DNA of 64,000 nucleotides, taken from Parapristionchus giblindavisi (lineage: Eukaryota; Nematoda; Chromadorea; Rhabditida; Diplogasteridae). A program made the translations under genes and the position numbers. Each line of letters begins with the position of its first letter. Positions within the stretch are counted from its first letter, which is position 1. A model generated the notes under the pieces. It was not told the DNA's origin. It saw nothing but the letters and a program-made list of their open reading frames with translations, and made no database searches. Shown here in pieces: positions 21,068 to 33,052 of the stretch. Location: contig CALSFV010000236.1 in the NCBI GenBank assembly GCA_943737045.1, positions 248,001-312,000 on the forward strand, written 5' to 3'.

Positions 21068-22740
21068 GTACGGTAGGACCCTATTTTCTGATCGCGAACT
21101 GACTTTAAGATGCGCGAGTACTGGCAATGGTAGGCTAATCAATTACAAAAAATTTCGTGAGAGGATGCCGCTATTTTAGTTAATGATTTTACCTTCGTTC
21201 CGGGAGAGTAGTTGCAACCTACATAGTGGTTAAATAACATAGTGGTTAAATAAAACCAATATATAGTTTGAGCAGTAAATTCGCGAAAAGAAAAAAATCC
21301 GAGAGTTAAAAATGTGGAGAGTTTTCTCCAATTTTATTTTCTTTTCGTAACTTTTGAACATCACGTAATGATGCCATCTTCCAGGTAGTTCCTCTCCCGA
21401 AGGCCCTGTCGTCTGTGGTGGCTACGGTATGACGACATCGGGCGAGCATCGACTCCTTATTGAACTATTCTTCGTTCTCCATCGAAGGTACGGTACTTGA
21501 TATTTATTGATTGGTTTATGCGAAAGATAAGCTAATACTTCGAACTCTTTTGTAATGACAGAGAAGTGATTGTTTACAGAACGAAGTACATTCAACCCTT
21601 TTCTTTCTGAGTTGATGGTAGATCAACAGTAGATATTCAGTGGCTTGTTAGCTAAAATCACATATTTTTGTCTTTCTTTCACGAAATCTGCAAAAGTGCC
21701 CTGTATTTATAAGCCAACCAATGTCTGAACTGACCCGTACTCACAGTGTGGATACTCGAAAATGTACGTGGTTTATTGTTGCTTACGCTAAAGGAATATG
21801 TCAAAATTAGTTTAGTTGGAACTGTGCTGATTGGGTGTGTACAGTGATGTTACCGTACTCCTAGGACATACTTCTACCGTAACCTTGACCCATTGCAGGT
21901 CCGCACTACTGTGGCGTCGGCTCGGACACCATGAGATAGCTGGGCGGATATCCGTAAGTCAACTCAATTCGGCATTTTGTGTGTAACATTTTGAAATCTT
22001 GGAAAGATTTCTGGGTGATGATTAGATTACGATATTTGACAAAAGTTTCTCTCACTTTAAGTTTTTTTTATTTCTTGCTGTCACATTTACTCAATATATA
22101 AATAAATAAATTATTGCTTTAGTCATAGGTGGGCGCGTGAAAACGAATACTTTTTGCACACAGCCTTTCCTTCCCACGCGGGGCCTTGCGCATAGCTTTG
22201 CCTCACAAAAAATGACAAATTTCAAGTCAAATCTGCAAAAAAATGGCCATGCGCATAGCCTTGCCTTACAATTCTCCGGTTTGCGCACAGCCTTTCCCCC
22301 AGCGTGCCCACCTATGGCTTTAGTTGTCTGAGGTGCACAATCAGTCCGTTTCCTACTACGATCCGCACGGAGGACGCGATAATGAGAGGTACGGTACAGT
22401 ATCAGTGGTGGAGTTACGGTAGGAGGGATACTGTAGATATGGTATATGTTGGCGTGAACTGAAATGAGTGCAGTAGGGGGGATACTGCATGCATTTTAAG
22501 TGTTGTACGTATAGGAATCTGAGATGGTAGGATTGATTATATGTATCATTAATCGTACGGTGGTGTGCGGCATATCGATTGGCTTATGACATTTAATAGT
22601 TGATTTATTGATTTAATTTTGTTCCAGTGCTCACTCGGCTAGTGCACTCGTCTACACAGATGACGTATCGTCGGTTCATATGGTGGGAGGCGCGAGGGTG
22701 AGTATCGATTTATTTATTTATCGAGACCATAGCCAAGGTT

Positions 22741-23560
22741 ATAAGTATAACGAAAAAATGGAGGGGGGTATGGATTCGGCAACGAATCTTAAATCGGTTG
22801 TGAGATGGCTTGTGGAAACGAAAGTTTTACCACTGTTACCATTATGAGTGTACGGTAATGAGCTACCGTAACCGTCAGGAATCGAGAACTGATTTTTTCT
22901 TTCGATCAATGAGCCGGGGTTCATGGTTGAGAATTAGCCGAAGTCGAAAAATTCATTATTGTCCGGGACCAAATACTATAATCAGTGAGCCAACTTAAAT
23001 TTTTCTTTTTACCGTAACCCAAACAACCGTAATCCAGCTACCGTACCCTATAGTATTGTTGCGAAGTTCACTGCAAATGCTGGTGCGTGCATTGTAAAGT
23101 CTGGGGGAGAGGTGGACCGACCTGCATACCGTACTCCGCTTACAGTAACATTAGTTACAGTGATCCTGAATGTAGTGAACTGACTTTATTTTCGAAATTC
23201 GTTTTAAATTTCCGTTTTTTTGTATATTCATGCTCAGCTCGTCGGAGATATTTTATTTATATATTTTACAATTCCAAAAAGTGCACGCACCGGAATTTGA
23301 AGTGAACTTTGCCACAATATTATGGGCTACTGTAGGTAGATTACGGTAGTTCGGGTTAAGGTATCCACACAAATAAAACTAATCGTGAAATTTTCTACCT
23401 CGTCCAATTCTCAAGGGTTGAATGAAAAAAAAAGTTAACGATTCCTGACGATAACCCAAAATCGTACAGTCATGCTGATAACAATAGTGCTTGTTTTTTT
23501 TGTTATCATTTGCCATCTCCCATCCGATTTATTATCCGTTGCCGAATCGATCGCCCCTGG
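22741..23560. mobile_element. Degenerate copy of the CGGCAACGG-type foldback
   Basis: Aligns by eye with 52985-53550 and 17503-17957: ATTCGGCAACG, AAATCGGTTGTGAGATGGC, the CCGTAACCGTCAGGAATCG block, GCCGAAGTCGAAAAA, and the mirrored CCGATTTATTATCCGTTGCCG at the far end. More diverged than its relatives, so it is older. Confidence 0.6.
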
Positions 23561-24075
23561 CAAAATGTACTAGTTAAAGCTTGATTTATCGATTGATTTG
23601 TATCATATGATTACAGATTCTTCTTCATCCAATGTTTGCGAGCACTCGGGCAATAGGCAGGCCACTCTACAGACAGAAGATGAAGGTTATTGATTGCAGC
23701 CGGAGTTTTTGCACTATTTGTTGTAACTAAAACCTGTTTATGGATGTTTATTACCGCTCAATTGTTCTGATAATTGTGATGATAAATTCATATTTTATAC
23801 TATGATGATTATAGTTAAACTGGCATAATTTTCTACGAAATAAATGCTATGAACAACTGAAAGGAACAAAAATATGGGAAGGATCCAGCCTGCCGGGGGG
23901 GGGGGGGGGGGGGGGTGAGGGGCTATTTACAGCCATTTGAGTGCTTCATACAATACCCACGCGCGTTATCACAATAACACTCATTTTGTCTGTTTCTGTG
24001 AACACCCGGGTGATTCAATCTAATGAGGATAAGGCCGAACGAGTGCTCCCAGTAACAGCTTTTTCTCTGTGTGTG

Positions 24076-27000
24076 TATGGTACCCCAATCAATGGTGATT
24101 ATGGTAGACTGGTGTCATTAATTCAATCAGCGGGTGACTCCTCTACAATACCTATAACCGCTGTTCCCCGGTATTCTCATAGAACCATTAGATTGTTTTC
24201 GGAAAGATCAAAGATCAAACCGACCGCACAGGGAATGTCTCGGGTGCAGTGGGTAGCTGTAAATAAGGCGCTTAGAGGAAGCATCCAACAAGATGCAGTT
24301 GATCGTATGACTAGGATGGTTGAGAAAGCAGTGGAAGAGGGTAGAAATTATGGGAAAGCAGTCGGTGATCAAAGAGTGGGAAGGGAGAGAATCATTAAGA
24401 TGCAGGGAAACGGCGGTATGGTCAGTTCACAAGCTGAAATTGAAGGAGTATTTAGAGATTATTACAATAATCTGTACCGAGGTGATGGTGGGCGCAATTA
24501 CCAAGTGAAAGAGACTGAGGAGGAATTTGTTCCTATTGGAAGAGACGAAATAGAGAGAGTGCTAAGTAATTTCACTTCAGGTAAATCACCCGGTGAGGAT
24601 CGAATTACGGGGGAAATGCTAAAAATTGGCGCGGAAATCCTTTCCCCTTATCTGGCGTCTATATTCAATAGGATTCTCAAAGACGGTATTATTCCACCTG
24701 GTTTCGGGGACAGTCGCACAATTCTTTTACACAAGGGCGGGGACAAAACAACACCCAAAAATTACCGCCCTATTTCTCTCCTACCGGTTATTCAAAAAAC
24801 CCTCACATCGGTAATTAATAGTCGAATCGGCCGATCATTAGATGCTCAAAGATCACGTGAGCAACAGGGATTCAGGGCTGGTCATTCAACCGCAGAGGGA
24901 ATATTTATACTAAATACTCTCATTGGGAACTGCAAGGAGTACAACCGCCCCATCTACCTCCTTTTTCTTGATGTTAGCAAAGCTTTCGATTCGGTGCTGT
25001 GCGATTCCGTCTTTTCTGCACTCGAACGGGATGGGGTTCACTCCACATTCATTCGATTTTTGCAGTCACTCACAGTGCAGAGTAAGAGTTCTATTGTGGT
25101 CAACGGAAAAGGAGTAGACGTTGCAATAGGGAGAGGTGTTCGCCAAGGGGATGGTCTAAGCCCGCGACTATTCGTTTCGGTACTTGATGCAGTTTTCAAA
25201 GGAGTAAACTGGGCTAGGAAGGGAATACGGATTGATGGGGAGTACTTATCACACCTTTTGTATGCTGATGACTGCGTCCTTATTTCTCACGACTCGCGCC
25301 AAATTCAATCCATGGTGCGAGAACTCGAAAAAGAGTTGTTGAAGGTAGGGTTGCGGTTAAATGGTACAAAAACGGAAGCTCTCACAAATAACCCCAATGG
25401 TAGACCAGTGGTTGTTGGAGGAGAGATAGTAAAGGTAAGGGAAAAGGTTGTATATCTGGGGCAGGAAATCACACTTGGAGATGGAAGATTTACGGGTGAA
25501 CTTCATAGAAGGATTAGAAGCGCGAACTGGGCATTCTCCAAATATGCGGAATTTTTTCGTAAAAAGGGGGTTCCTATGTGCTTGAAGAAACGGCTATTTG
25601 ACGGAGTTGTTCTCCCCGCATTCCTATATGGCGCCGAAACATGGTATCTTACTAGACAACAAAAACACAAACTCTCCGTTGCTCAGCGCAGACTCGAACG
25701 AAAGATACTTGGCGTCACTGTGCTTGATCATATTTCGAGCGAGCGTATGCGTGGCATGATGAGACTAAAGGACGTGGTGAGAGAGGCGGTGATTCGGAAA
25801 TGGATGTGGGTCGGGAGGCTCTCGAAATCGTGTTGTGATCGATGGAGTCTAAAAGTGCTCGAATGGGTGATAAGACATTTCGGAAAAAAAATTTGGGAAA
25901 ATAACAAATGGGAGAAGTCCAAATGGGAAAAGCCAAATGGGAAAATACTATTTGGGAACATCAATCTCGGAAAAGGACATTTCGGAAAGTTTTTTTCGGA
26001 GAAGGACATTTCGGAATAGGACATTTCGGAAAGTTCTTTTTCGGAGATTCAATTCCGGAAAAGGACAATTCGGAAAGTTTTTTTCGGAGAAAGACAGTTC
26101 GGAATAGGACATTTCGGAAAGTTCTTTTTCGGAGAAGGACATTTCGGAATAGGACATTTCGGAAAGTTCTTTTTCGGAGATTCAATTCCGGAGGGGGGGG
26201 GGTGACATTTCAGCAACCGCATTTCGGCAACCGACATTTCGGCAACAGGGCATAGCTCGGTTCGTAGGGGTCATAGAAAAATGAGATGGGTATCAATGTG
26301 ATCAGCATCAGTAGCACTACCGTAATATACCGTAACCCAGTTCGGTGGGTCATATCAAGTGCGGTGGGTCAGATCGGGGCATAACTCGGTTCTTAGGTGT
26401 CATAGAAGCACGAGATGGGTATCGATGTGATCAGCATCAGCAACACTACCGTAATCTACCGTAACCCAGTTCGGTGGATCAGATCAAGTTCGGTGGGTCA
26501 GCTTTCACTAAAAATTGTCGGAACAGCCACTACATGTGCGAAATCATTATGAGCTATTGCAAACTACAGTAATCTACCGTAACCCAGTTCTGTGGGTCAG
26601 ATAAAGTGCGATGGGTCAGATTTGGCTAAAAATTGTCGGAATGGCCACTACGTGTGTGATATCATCATGAGATACTGCAAAGTACCGTTATCTACCGTAA
26701 CCGAGTTCGGTGGGTCAGATCAAGTGCGGTGGGTCAGATATCGCTAAAATTGTGTGTCAGATTAGAGTAAGCATAACTGTAACTAACAACAGCGGTATGC
26801 GGTAAATGACGTTAAAAATAGCTAAATTTAAAAAATTCAATTTTCAAATTTTATTTGAAAAAAATTGCTAGGACCCGACAAGCTAGTTATGAAACGTTAC
26901 CATAATGTCGGTTGTGTTATTACTAAAATCTGACCCACCGAACTGGGTTACGGTAGATTACGGTACTTTGCAATAGCTCATGATGATATCACACACGTAG

Positions 27001-27800
27001 TGGCCATTCCGACAATTTTTAGTCAAATCTGACCCATCGCACTTTATCTGACCCACAGAACTGGGTTACGGTAGATTACTGTAGTTTGCAATAGCTCATA
27101 ATGATTTCGCACAAGTAGTGGCTGTTCCGACAATTTTTAGTGAAAGCTGACCCACCGAACTTGATCTGACCCACCGAACTGGGTTACGGTATATTACGGT
27201 AGTGCTACTGATGCTGATCACATTGATACCCAAAAAAAAGAACCGAGTTATGCCCCGTTGCCGAAATGTCGGTTGCCGAAATGCGGTTGCTGAAATGTCA
27301 CCCCCCTCCAGAATTGAATCTCCGAAAAAGAACTTTCCGAAATGTCCTATTCCGAAATGTCCTTCTCCGAAAAAAACTTTCCGAAATGTCCTATTCCGAA
27401 ATGTCCTTCTCCGAAAAAAACTTTCCGAAATGTCCTTTTCCGGAATTGAATCTCCGAAAAAGAACTTTCCGAAATGTCCTATTCCGAAATGTCGTTCTCC
27501 GAAAAAAACTTTCCGAAATGTCCTTTTCCGAGATGAAACTTTCCGAGATGTCCTTCTCCCAGTTGGATTTTCCGAAATGTCCTTTTCCGAATATTCGTCT
27601 CCCAAGTGGTATTTTCCCAAATTTTTTTTCCGAAATGTCTTATCACCCTCGAATGGACTCCGCGTGGAAAAAGGAAGCGTGGAAAGCCGGCAATGCGATG
27701 GAGAGATGAATTCGTAAAGGTCGCTGGTCCTCAATTCATGCAAATAGCAAGACACGATCGGACTCGATGGAGAACCCTAATGGCGACCCAGCTAGAATAA
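24076..27800 (+). pseudogene. Reverse transcriptase of the RTE element, split by FB2
   Basis: Two parts: 24076-25865 and 27656-27800. Motifs in order: KNYRPISLLPVIQK, LFLDVSKAFDSV, GVRQGDGLSPRLF, LLYADDCVLIS (the YADD catalytic box), LYGAETWYLT, and after the break KRGKPAMRWRDEF with a final RTRWRTLM. This is the standard RTE/CR1-like series. The 8-bp duplication CTCGAATG of FB2 falls inside the ORF, and the frame is continuous once FB2 and one duplicate are discounted. Confidence 0.9.
25866..27647. mobile_element. Foldback element FB2 with minisatellite arms
   Basis: Flanked by CTCGAATG (25858-25865 and 27648-27655). Perfect inverted ends starting GGTGATAAGACATTTCGG. Arms (to about 26190 and from about 27305) are tandem copies of GGACATTTCGGAAAG and TTTTTTTCGGAGAA units. 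The inverted core (26200-27300) shares with FB1 the GTGACATTTCAGCAACCGCA block and the CTACCGTAACC/GGTGGGTCAGATC repeats. No transposase. Inserted into an already resident RTE. Confidence 0.9.
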
Positions 27801-28098
27801 CCTCCAAATGCTGATAAAGTTGTTTAAATGTAAAATGTAAAAATGCCGAAATGGGCGTTGCCGAATTGTCCACCCCCCCCCCCCCGGATTCATGACGCAT
27901 TGTCTTATTAACTATATAACTTCCCAGGTACTGAATTTCTTCCATTAACTTCTCTACAACAATCCCTGTTTCTCCTGTACGCATACCTTCTACTGTATGT
28001 CAATAAATCCTATGACACGCACACTTACTTACTTGTAGTTAACAAATATCAAATATTTTATATGTATGAAAGGTAAAATATAAATATTAAAATCTAAC

Positions 28099-28835
28099 CT
28101 CGGTCTTACGTTCAGGGACAATTACCCATATGAAATATGTATTCCCGTGGAGACTCCCATGTCGCTCCTCCTTGTAGAAGTATTTGGTCTTAAACAGACA
28201 ACTTATTATCACGCTCTACCAATTTGACGGAGCTCTGGTGCTAGCGAAGTGAGGCCACTGCGTTCTGCAAATGATAATTAGAAAAAATACGTAAAGAAGG
28301 ATAAAAGAATCTGATCAAAAGTAAGAGAAAAGAAAAGAAAGGGACGAAATAGTACGTAAAACGGGGAGAGTTTTCTCCGCTTTTCTTTTCTTTTCGTGGC
28401 TTCTGAACGGAGCATTAAAGAATGTGACCCTTGAGTTGGCATGACTGACTCTCGCCACAATAAGCATGTTGGCTATTGTTTATATTATATGGTAATTGGC
28501 ATAAGGGATAATGAGAAAATGAGAGAGTCAAGTATGAAAATCGGATGGGCACTCTCTACATGCCTGCGCATGGTGAGCTTTAAACATATCGGGAATCAAT
28601 ATCAGATGTCTTTCGATTCGTGTGATGAATCTCTATCATTCTATCCGAACAGTCTCATTACGAAAAAACTCGAGGGTCTCCTTCTTTAAAGGCGAACATA
28701 CGTTATGAAGTCGTAGATACCACGGAGTTGAAGACGACGATCCGGACTGTTCTCGAGGGCCAATGAGATCATCATTGCATAGGAAAACGGTGGTGGCTCG
28801 TACTTCTTTATCTCATTTTGTAGTTCGATCGTCTT
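28099..28835 (-). pseudogene. Forkhead module C (E3 28835-28702, E4 28264-28099), in-frame stop
   Basis: E3 is open (PPPFSYAMMISLALENSP, GIYDFIT). E4 has TAG at 28218-28216 right after the conserved Trp of the recognition-helix region, where module G (54522-54687) has AAG. The intron carries a 0.27-kb insert (about 28418-28690) also present in module G. E2 of this module is at 29193-29062 and its E6 at 16694-16614. Confidence 0.8.
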
Positions 28836-30190
28836 CTGAAAATATGAGTTATTAGTGTGACATTCCCACAGTTTCTCGTCACTAAACAATCGATTTTTTT
28901 GAAATTACTATCACAATTAGTGCACCCTCGCTTGTCTTTCTTTCAGAGAATAATAAAAAATGGAAAGAAATAATTGTGCGTGTCTGGTCCCGTAAGTAAA
29001 TAGCCGTAATGCAAACACATCGGCCTTGTATTAAAACAAAAGATGCAGAACAATTTCGTACTGGTCTGAGAGGCGGAAGGAGCTGTCCCATGGGCCGATG
29101 AGAATCAGATTCCTCTCGAGGTCTACTGAGCTCGTCCTGCTCCAAGCACTCCTCCAGTTGGGGAGATGGAGTAGAGTAACGATGAGTTCCAGACTGAAGA
29201 TAATATTTGATAATATATTAAGAGAGATGGCCGTTAAGATTCGACCAAATATACGCGAGATTCAATGATCATATTGTTTTTTTATCTTGATATGAGGCCG
29301 TTTTCGTAAGAGTCGAATAAAATATTTGAAATCTGGCACAGTCAAAAAATTAAATTTTGGGGATCGGGGTTCTCAATGGTGCTGATGACGATGGTCATGT
29401 TCATTTTTCACCAAAACCCACCGTTGAGGCCAGACGACGTCGCGTTGAAATCGCGTTTTCAGTTTTTTTCTCCTCAACCGATTACACTAAAATTTGTATA
29501 CGATGTCACCAGGGGCAGAATTTGATGACGATCACGCCTGTCTAATTCATTTTTCATGAAAAATTATTAGAAATTTTAAAAATTTGAATTTCTCTCAAAG
29601 GCAATTTTTAGCGAGATGCATAGATCGGACCGTAATGGCTTCAGTATTCCATGGAAAAATTTTTAGCCAATTTGTCCACTCTCTCGTCCACTTCCCTTCC
29701 TTCCTATGTCGGTCGCCTCACCTGCCTCTCTGCTCTCTCGTACCACCACACTCTCTCGCCTCTTGCCTCCACTCCAAACGGCAAAATGACTACACTAAAA
29801 GTTGATTTTCTCGAAAGTACCTACCACAAATTGGCTAAAAAATTGTCCATGAAATCCTGAAGCCATTACGGTCCGATCAATGTATCTCGCTAAAAATGCA
29901 ATTGCCTTTGAGAGAAATTCAAATTTTTAAAATTTCTAATACTTTTTCATGAAAAATGAATTAGACAGGCGTGATCGTCATCAAATTCTGCCCCTGGTGG
30001 CATCGTATGCAAATTTTTGTGCAATCGGTTGAGGAGAAAAAACTGAAAACGCGATTTCAACGCGACGTCGTCTGGCCTCAACTGTGTAGCGACTTGTCGC
30101 TACTTTCATTCATAATCAGTTTATCCCACAACAATACTATTCAAATTGGTATAATCCAATTACCAATCATTCTTATCATCAAGCCACTAG

Positions 30191-30844
30191 GATGTTCGGA
30201 TGCGAGACATGGACGCTGAGGGAAAGTGAGAAGGAAAGACTGCGTATAGCACAAAGAAAGATGGAGAGAAGAATGATCGGAATAACGAGACTTGATAGAT
30301 GGACGAATGAAAGAGTAAGAAGGAAGACTGGTGTTCGGGATTGGGAGATGGAAGCGAAGAGAAGAAAATGCAGATGGGCAATGAAATTGAGGAATATGGA
30401 AGAACAAAGATGGGCTAGGAAGTTGACTACATGGATACCTTACAACCATATTAAAAGAAGACAGCCTGGACAACCTCCTCTACGTTGGCGAGATGAAGTG
30501 AGAAGAGTCATAGGATCGTTTTGGTGGTCTATACCAATGGATGACGCTAATCGCGTCATTACTCATCTGACCTAAGTCTGTCTGATATGATAAATGAATT
30601 TGAATATAAGACCATTCCATCATCAACCACTTCACCTTATCGGTCCGATCCAGAGAGTCGTCAATCTCGTATTCAGTCCCCCAATATCAAGTGGTTAAAC
30701 CCCACACCCCAATATCAGTGGTTAAACCCCACACCTCAATCCCTCAAGTGGTTAAACCCCACACCAACCTGTACGATCCCCAATCATTTTAATTATAAAT
30801 AAATATATTAATATATCCTTTGTATTACACACTACCATTGTACC
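30191..30844 (+). mobile_element. 5'-truncated non-LTR retrotransposon end inside the 5' LTR
   Basis: ORF 30192-30575 is the C-terminal tail of a reverse transcriptase: FGCETWTLRESEKERL, AQRKMERRMIGI, WAMKLRN, PGQPPLRWRDEV. A 3' region follows with three copies of GTGGTTAAACCCCACACC (about 30695-30765) and an AT-rich end. It is a different family from the 17958-27843 element. Confidence 0.75.
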
Positions 30845-31072
30845 AAATAAGGGCAAGGGTAGTTCTCCTCCGTTGTATTCCATAGTCAGACAACACTCCC
30901 GTCGGGAGTCGTTACATGGTGCACGGTCAAATCAAACAAGTCCCGCGGGGCAGCAAGCATTCAATCCACATAAATTCATTCAAATTCATCAATCAATCTA
31001 TATCACATTTCCATTCAATCATTGAAGTTCAATTTCATTTCATCCAATCAATTCAATCCATTCAAGCTCACC

Positions 31073-32140
31073 ATGAGTGAGCATAATCACACAACTACTA
31101 CTCAAAGATCTCAGTCAAATGCTGGTCCAACTAGACCTCCACGTATGCGAGATCTACTATACCCATCAATTGATATTATCATAAATTCAATTAACGATAT
31201 CAATCAAACTATTCCTCTTTTAGAATTTCTACTGATTGGAGTTGACACTTATGAGGAACTCATACCTCTTCGTAGTGAAGCTAATCAAACAATCTCAAAA
31301 CTCAATCAACTTCTCGATGAGTTCAATACAGTAACATCTCAATCAACTTCCAATTCAAACAAATCTACAATGGAAGTCTCAAATATCTCGCATTCAATAT
31401 GGAAAGAGGACGTGAACACTCATGTCAAATGGTTAATCCATGAAATAAAAGATGCCATCAAATTGGGTGAAGATTCAGTAGTGCTTAATAAACTATTCAG
31501 TACCCCACAAAGACAAATTGATCGTAATGACACCATCCCGTACACACATGGGAAATGTCAACCTTCTCTCCCTCCTCTTCCCCCAATTGATATTCAGTCA
31601 TTCCAAGAAAATGATCAATCTCAATATCGATCATTCAACACTCTATCCAATACTACTCATGAAGACGAGATGGATTCAAATAATCCGTCCGTCAATTCCA
31701 ACTCATATCATCCTCGTCAAATGAATGATAAACCAGAGGATATTCTCCCAAATGGTCTCCAACGTCAATCATCTGACCTAGGAAATATCCTTGGTGGTTC
31801 ATCTATATCAATCAACAACACTGATCAGACTTTCAATTGTAATTATATTGCAATAACACATGATCAAACTACTGATAATCATCAATCATTCCACCAAAAG
31901 GTGGTTGCATTAGATCCAGTAGAATATGTTGACTCTAAAGCAGACACTAAATCTCGACAAGACGATGCAATCATAGAGAATCGTTTCATGAACACCATCC
32001 AGAATACTCATCAAGAGTACATCTCTCACATTGATCCATCTCATACTATCAATCCCGTCATTGATCTATCAGAAACTCAATCAGATCATAACTTTGCTGC
32101 GGCAGGTGTTATAAGAGAAGATCAGAGTGATATTGCTTAA
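31073..32140 (+). CDS. Gag-like ORF of the LTR element
   Basis: 355 codons from an ATG in good context (MSEHNHTTTTQRSQSN). Ser/Asn/Thr/Gln-rich, with a short hydrophobic helix-like stretch (IPLLEFLLIGVDTYEEL). No zinc knuckle or protease site is visible. By position it is the gag-equivalent of a non-autonomous element; the assignment rests on context only. Confidence 0.5.
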   Translation: MSEHNHTTTTQRSQSNAGPTRPPRMRDLLYPSIDIIINSINDINQTIPLLEFLLIGVDTYEELIPLRSEANQTISKLNQLLDEFNTVTSQSTSNSNKSTMEVSNISHSIWKEDVNTHVKWLIHEIKDAIKLGEDSVVLNKLFSTPQRQIDRNDTIPYTHGKCQPSLPPLPPIDIQSFQENDQSQYRSFNTLSNTTHEDEMDSNNPSVNSNSYHPRQMNDKPEDILPNGLQRQSSDLGNILGGSSISINNTDQTFNCNYIAITHDQTTDNHQSFHQKVVALDPVEYVDSKADTKSRQDDAIIENRFMNTIQNTHQEYISHIDPSHTINPVIDLSETQSDHNFAAAGVIREDQSDIA

Positions 32141-33052
32141 TTAGTCACTATCAAAGAAGATAAAGCTATGTGCCCTCGTGAATTCAGAGATCATACTCTA
32201 TCTCGATTACGAGAACTAGAAACTCATAATCATCTCTGTCATTCTAATATGATTCATAATAAAATCTCAAATTCACACATATCGCTATCATCTCAACATA
32301 CCCTACCCGTCTCTGTTCTCGTTGAGGCGGGAGGAAGTCATTCTTCCTTCAATTTAATCAGTCAACTAAGTAATTATCTACATCCCACTTACTCAATCAA
32401 TATAGATCATCATCAATTATTCTTATTCATATTCCAACCAATTACAAATGTGAAAAATCCATCCAATATCAATCTCCCCCCAATGACAAGACTCCCATAT
32501 CTCATATTGTTCCTGATTGCTTGTACATCTATTCTACTTCTGTTCCCTCAATCTATACTTAGTCTTATTTATATTTCAGCCTATTTCGAAGGTGAACAAT
32601 CCGTCCGATGCCTATCTACACGTTATAAGAAGACACACGATCTACATCTACATCTACAATAATTCCCTAAGTCCCCAATTCCTCTTGCTACGCCCGGAGT
32701 GTAGCGACTTGTCGCTACTTTCATTCATAATCAGTTTATCCCACAACAATACTATTCAAATAGGTATAATCCAATTACCAATCATTCTTATCATCAAGCC
32801 ACTAGTAAATAAGACCAAGGGAAGTTCTCCTCCGTTGTATTCCATAGTCAGACAACACTCCCGTCGGGTGTCGTTACAAAAAAAACAACTGAAAACGCGA
32901 TTTCAACGCGACGTCGTCTGGCCTCAACGGTGGGTTTTGGTGAAAAATGAGCATGACCATCGTCATCAGCACCCTTGAGAACCCCGATCCCCAAAATTTA
33001 ATTTTTTGACTGTGCCGGCACTTGGTCGTTTCTTACACAAACGGCCTCATAT

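Larger units (their letters stand above)
18934..24073. mobile_element. 5.1-kb TIR element carrying host gene fragments
   Basis: Terminal inverted repeats CACACAGAGAAAAAGCTGT at both ends, exact over 19 bases; a second inverted stretch follows 100-130 bases further in (GAGCACTCAAAAGGCTGT against GAAGCACTCAAATGGCTGT). Interrupts the RTE ORF; joining 18933 to 24076 restores the frame, consistent with a 2-bp TG duplication, though longer imperfect duplications cannot be excluded. Contains intron-bearing dynein heavy chain fragments and a degenerate foldback (22741-23560), but no transposase. Confidence 0.78.
17958..27843 (+). mobile_element. RTE-type non-LTR retrotransposon, twice interrupted
   Basis: Inserted at TGCC (duplicated at 17954-17957 and 27844-27847); the relative at 54260-54290 shows the empty site. 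Ends in a short AAATGT-type 3' repeat. Encodes an AP-like endonuclease (18076 on) and a reverse transcriptase (24076 on). Removing the two later insertions (18934-24073 and 25866-27647 with one target copy each) leaves about 2.95 kb, the size expected of an RTE element. Confidence 0.85.
16785..27886. mobile_element. Remnant of a CGGCAACGG-type foldback, split by the RTE element
   Basis: The right end at 27844-27886 (GCCGAAATGGGCGTTGCCGAA then a C run) and the sequence at 17500-17957 match the intact relative at 52985-54310. The expected left end is absent, replaced by the AT repeat. A half core of the FB1/FB2 type (about 16850-17490, with GGTAGATTACGGTAG repeats and a long C run) is embedded. 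Sits in the E6-E4 intron of module C. Confidence 0.65.
30085..32878 (+). mobile_element. Non-autonomous LTR retrotransposon
   Basis: Direct LTRs of about 179 bp, TGTAGCGACTTG...GTCGTTACA: 5' LTR 30085-30190 plus 30845-30915, 3' LTR 32700-32878. The 5' LTR is split by a non-LTR fragment. The interior (30916-32699) has a TGGTGCACGG start just inside the 5' LTR, a plausible primer site, and one long ORF; no protease, RT or integrase motif was found. Confidence 0.8.
29294..33048. mobile_element. Hairpin TIR element with nested LTR element
   Basis: Inverted ends GAGGCCGTTT...AAACGGCCTC, with ATAT duplicated on both sides (29290-29293, 33049-33052). The empty site is seen at 51562-51570 (CTTGATATAATG). 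Arms of about 0.37 kb (29294-29660 and about 29865-30070, continued at 32880-33048) form a long palindrome. The LTR element at 30085-32878 splits its right arm. No transposase seen. Confidence 0.8.

Noticed and set aside
30192..30575. Host gene for a basic Arg-rich protein
   Set aside because: GCETWTL and PGQPPLRWRDE are standard C-terminal motifs of non-LTR reverse transcriptases; it is a truncated retroelement inside an LTR.
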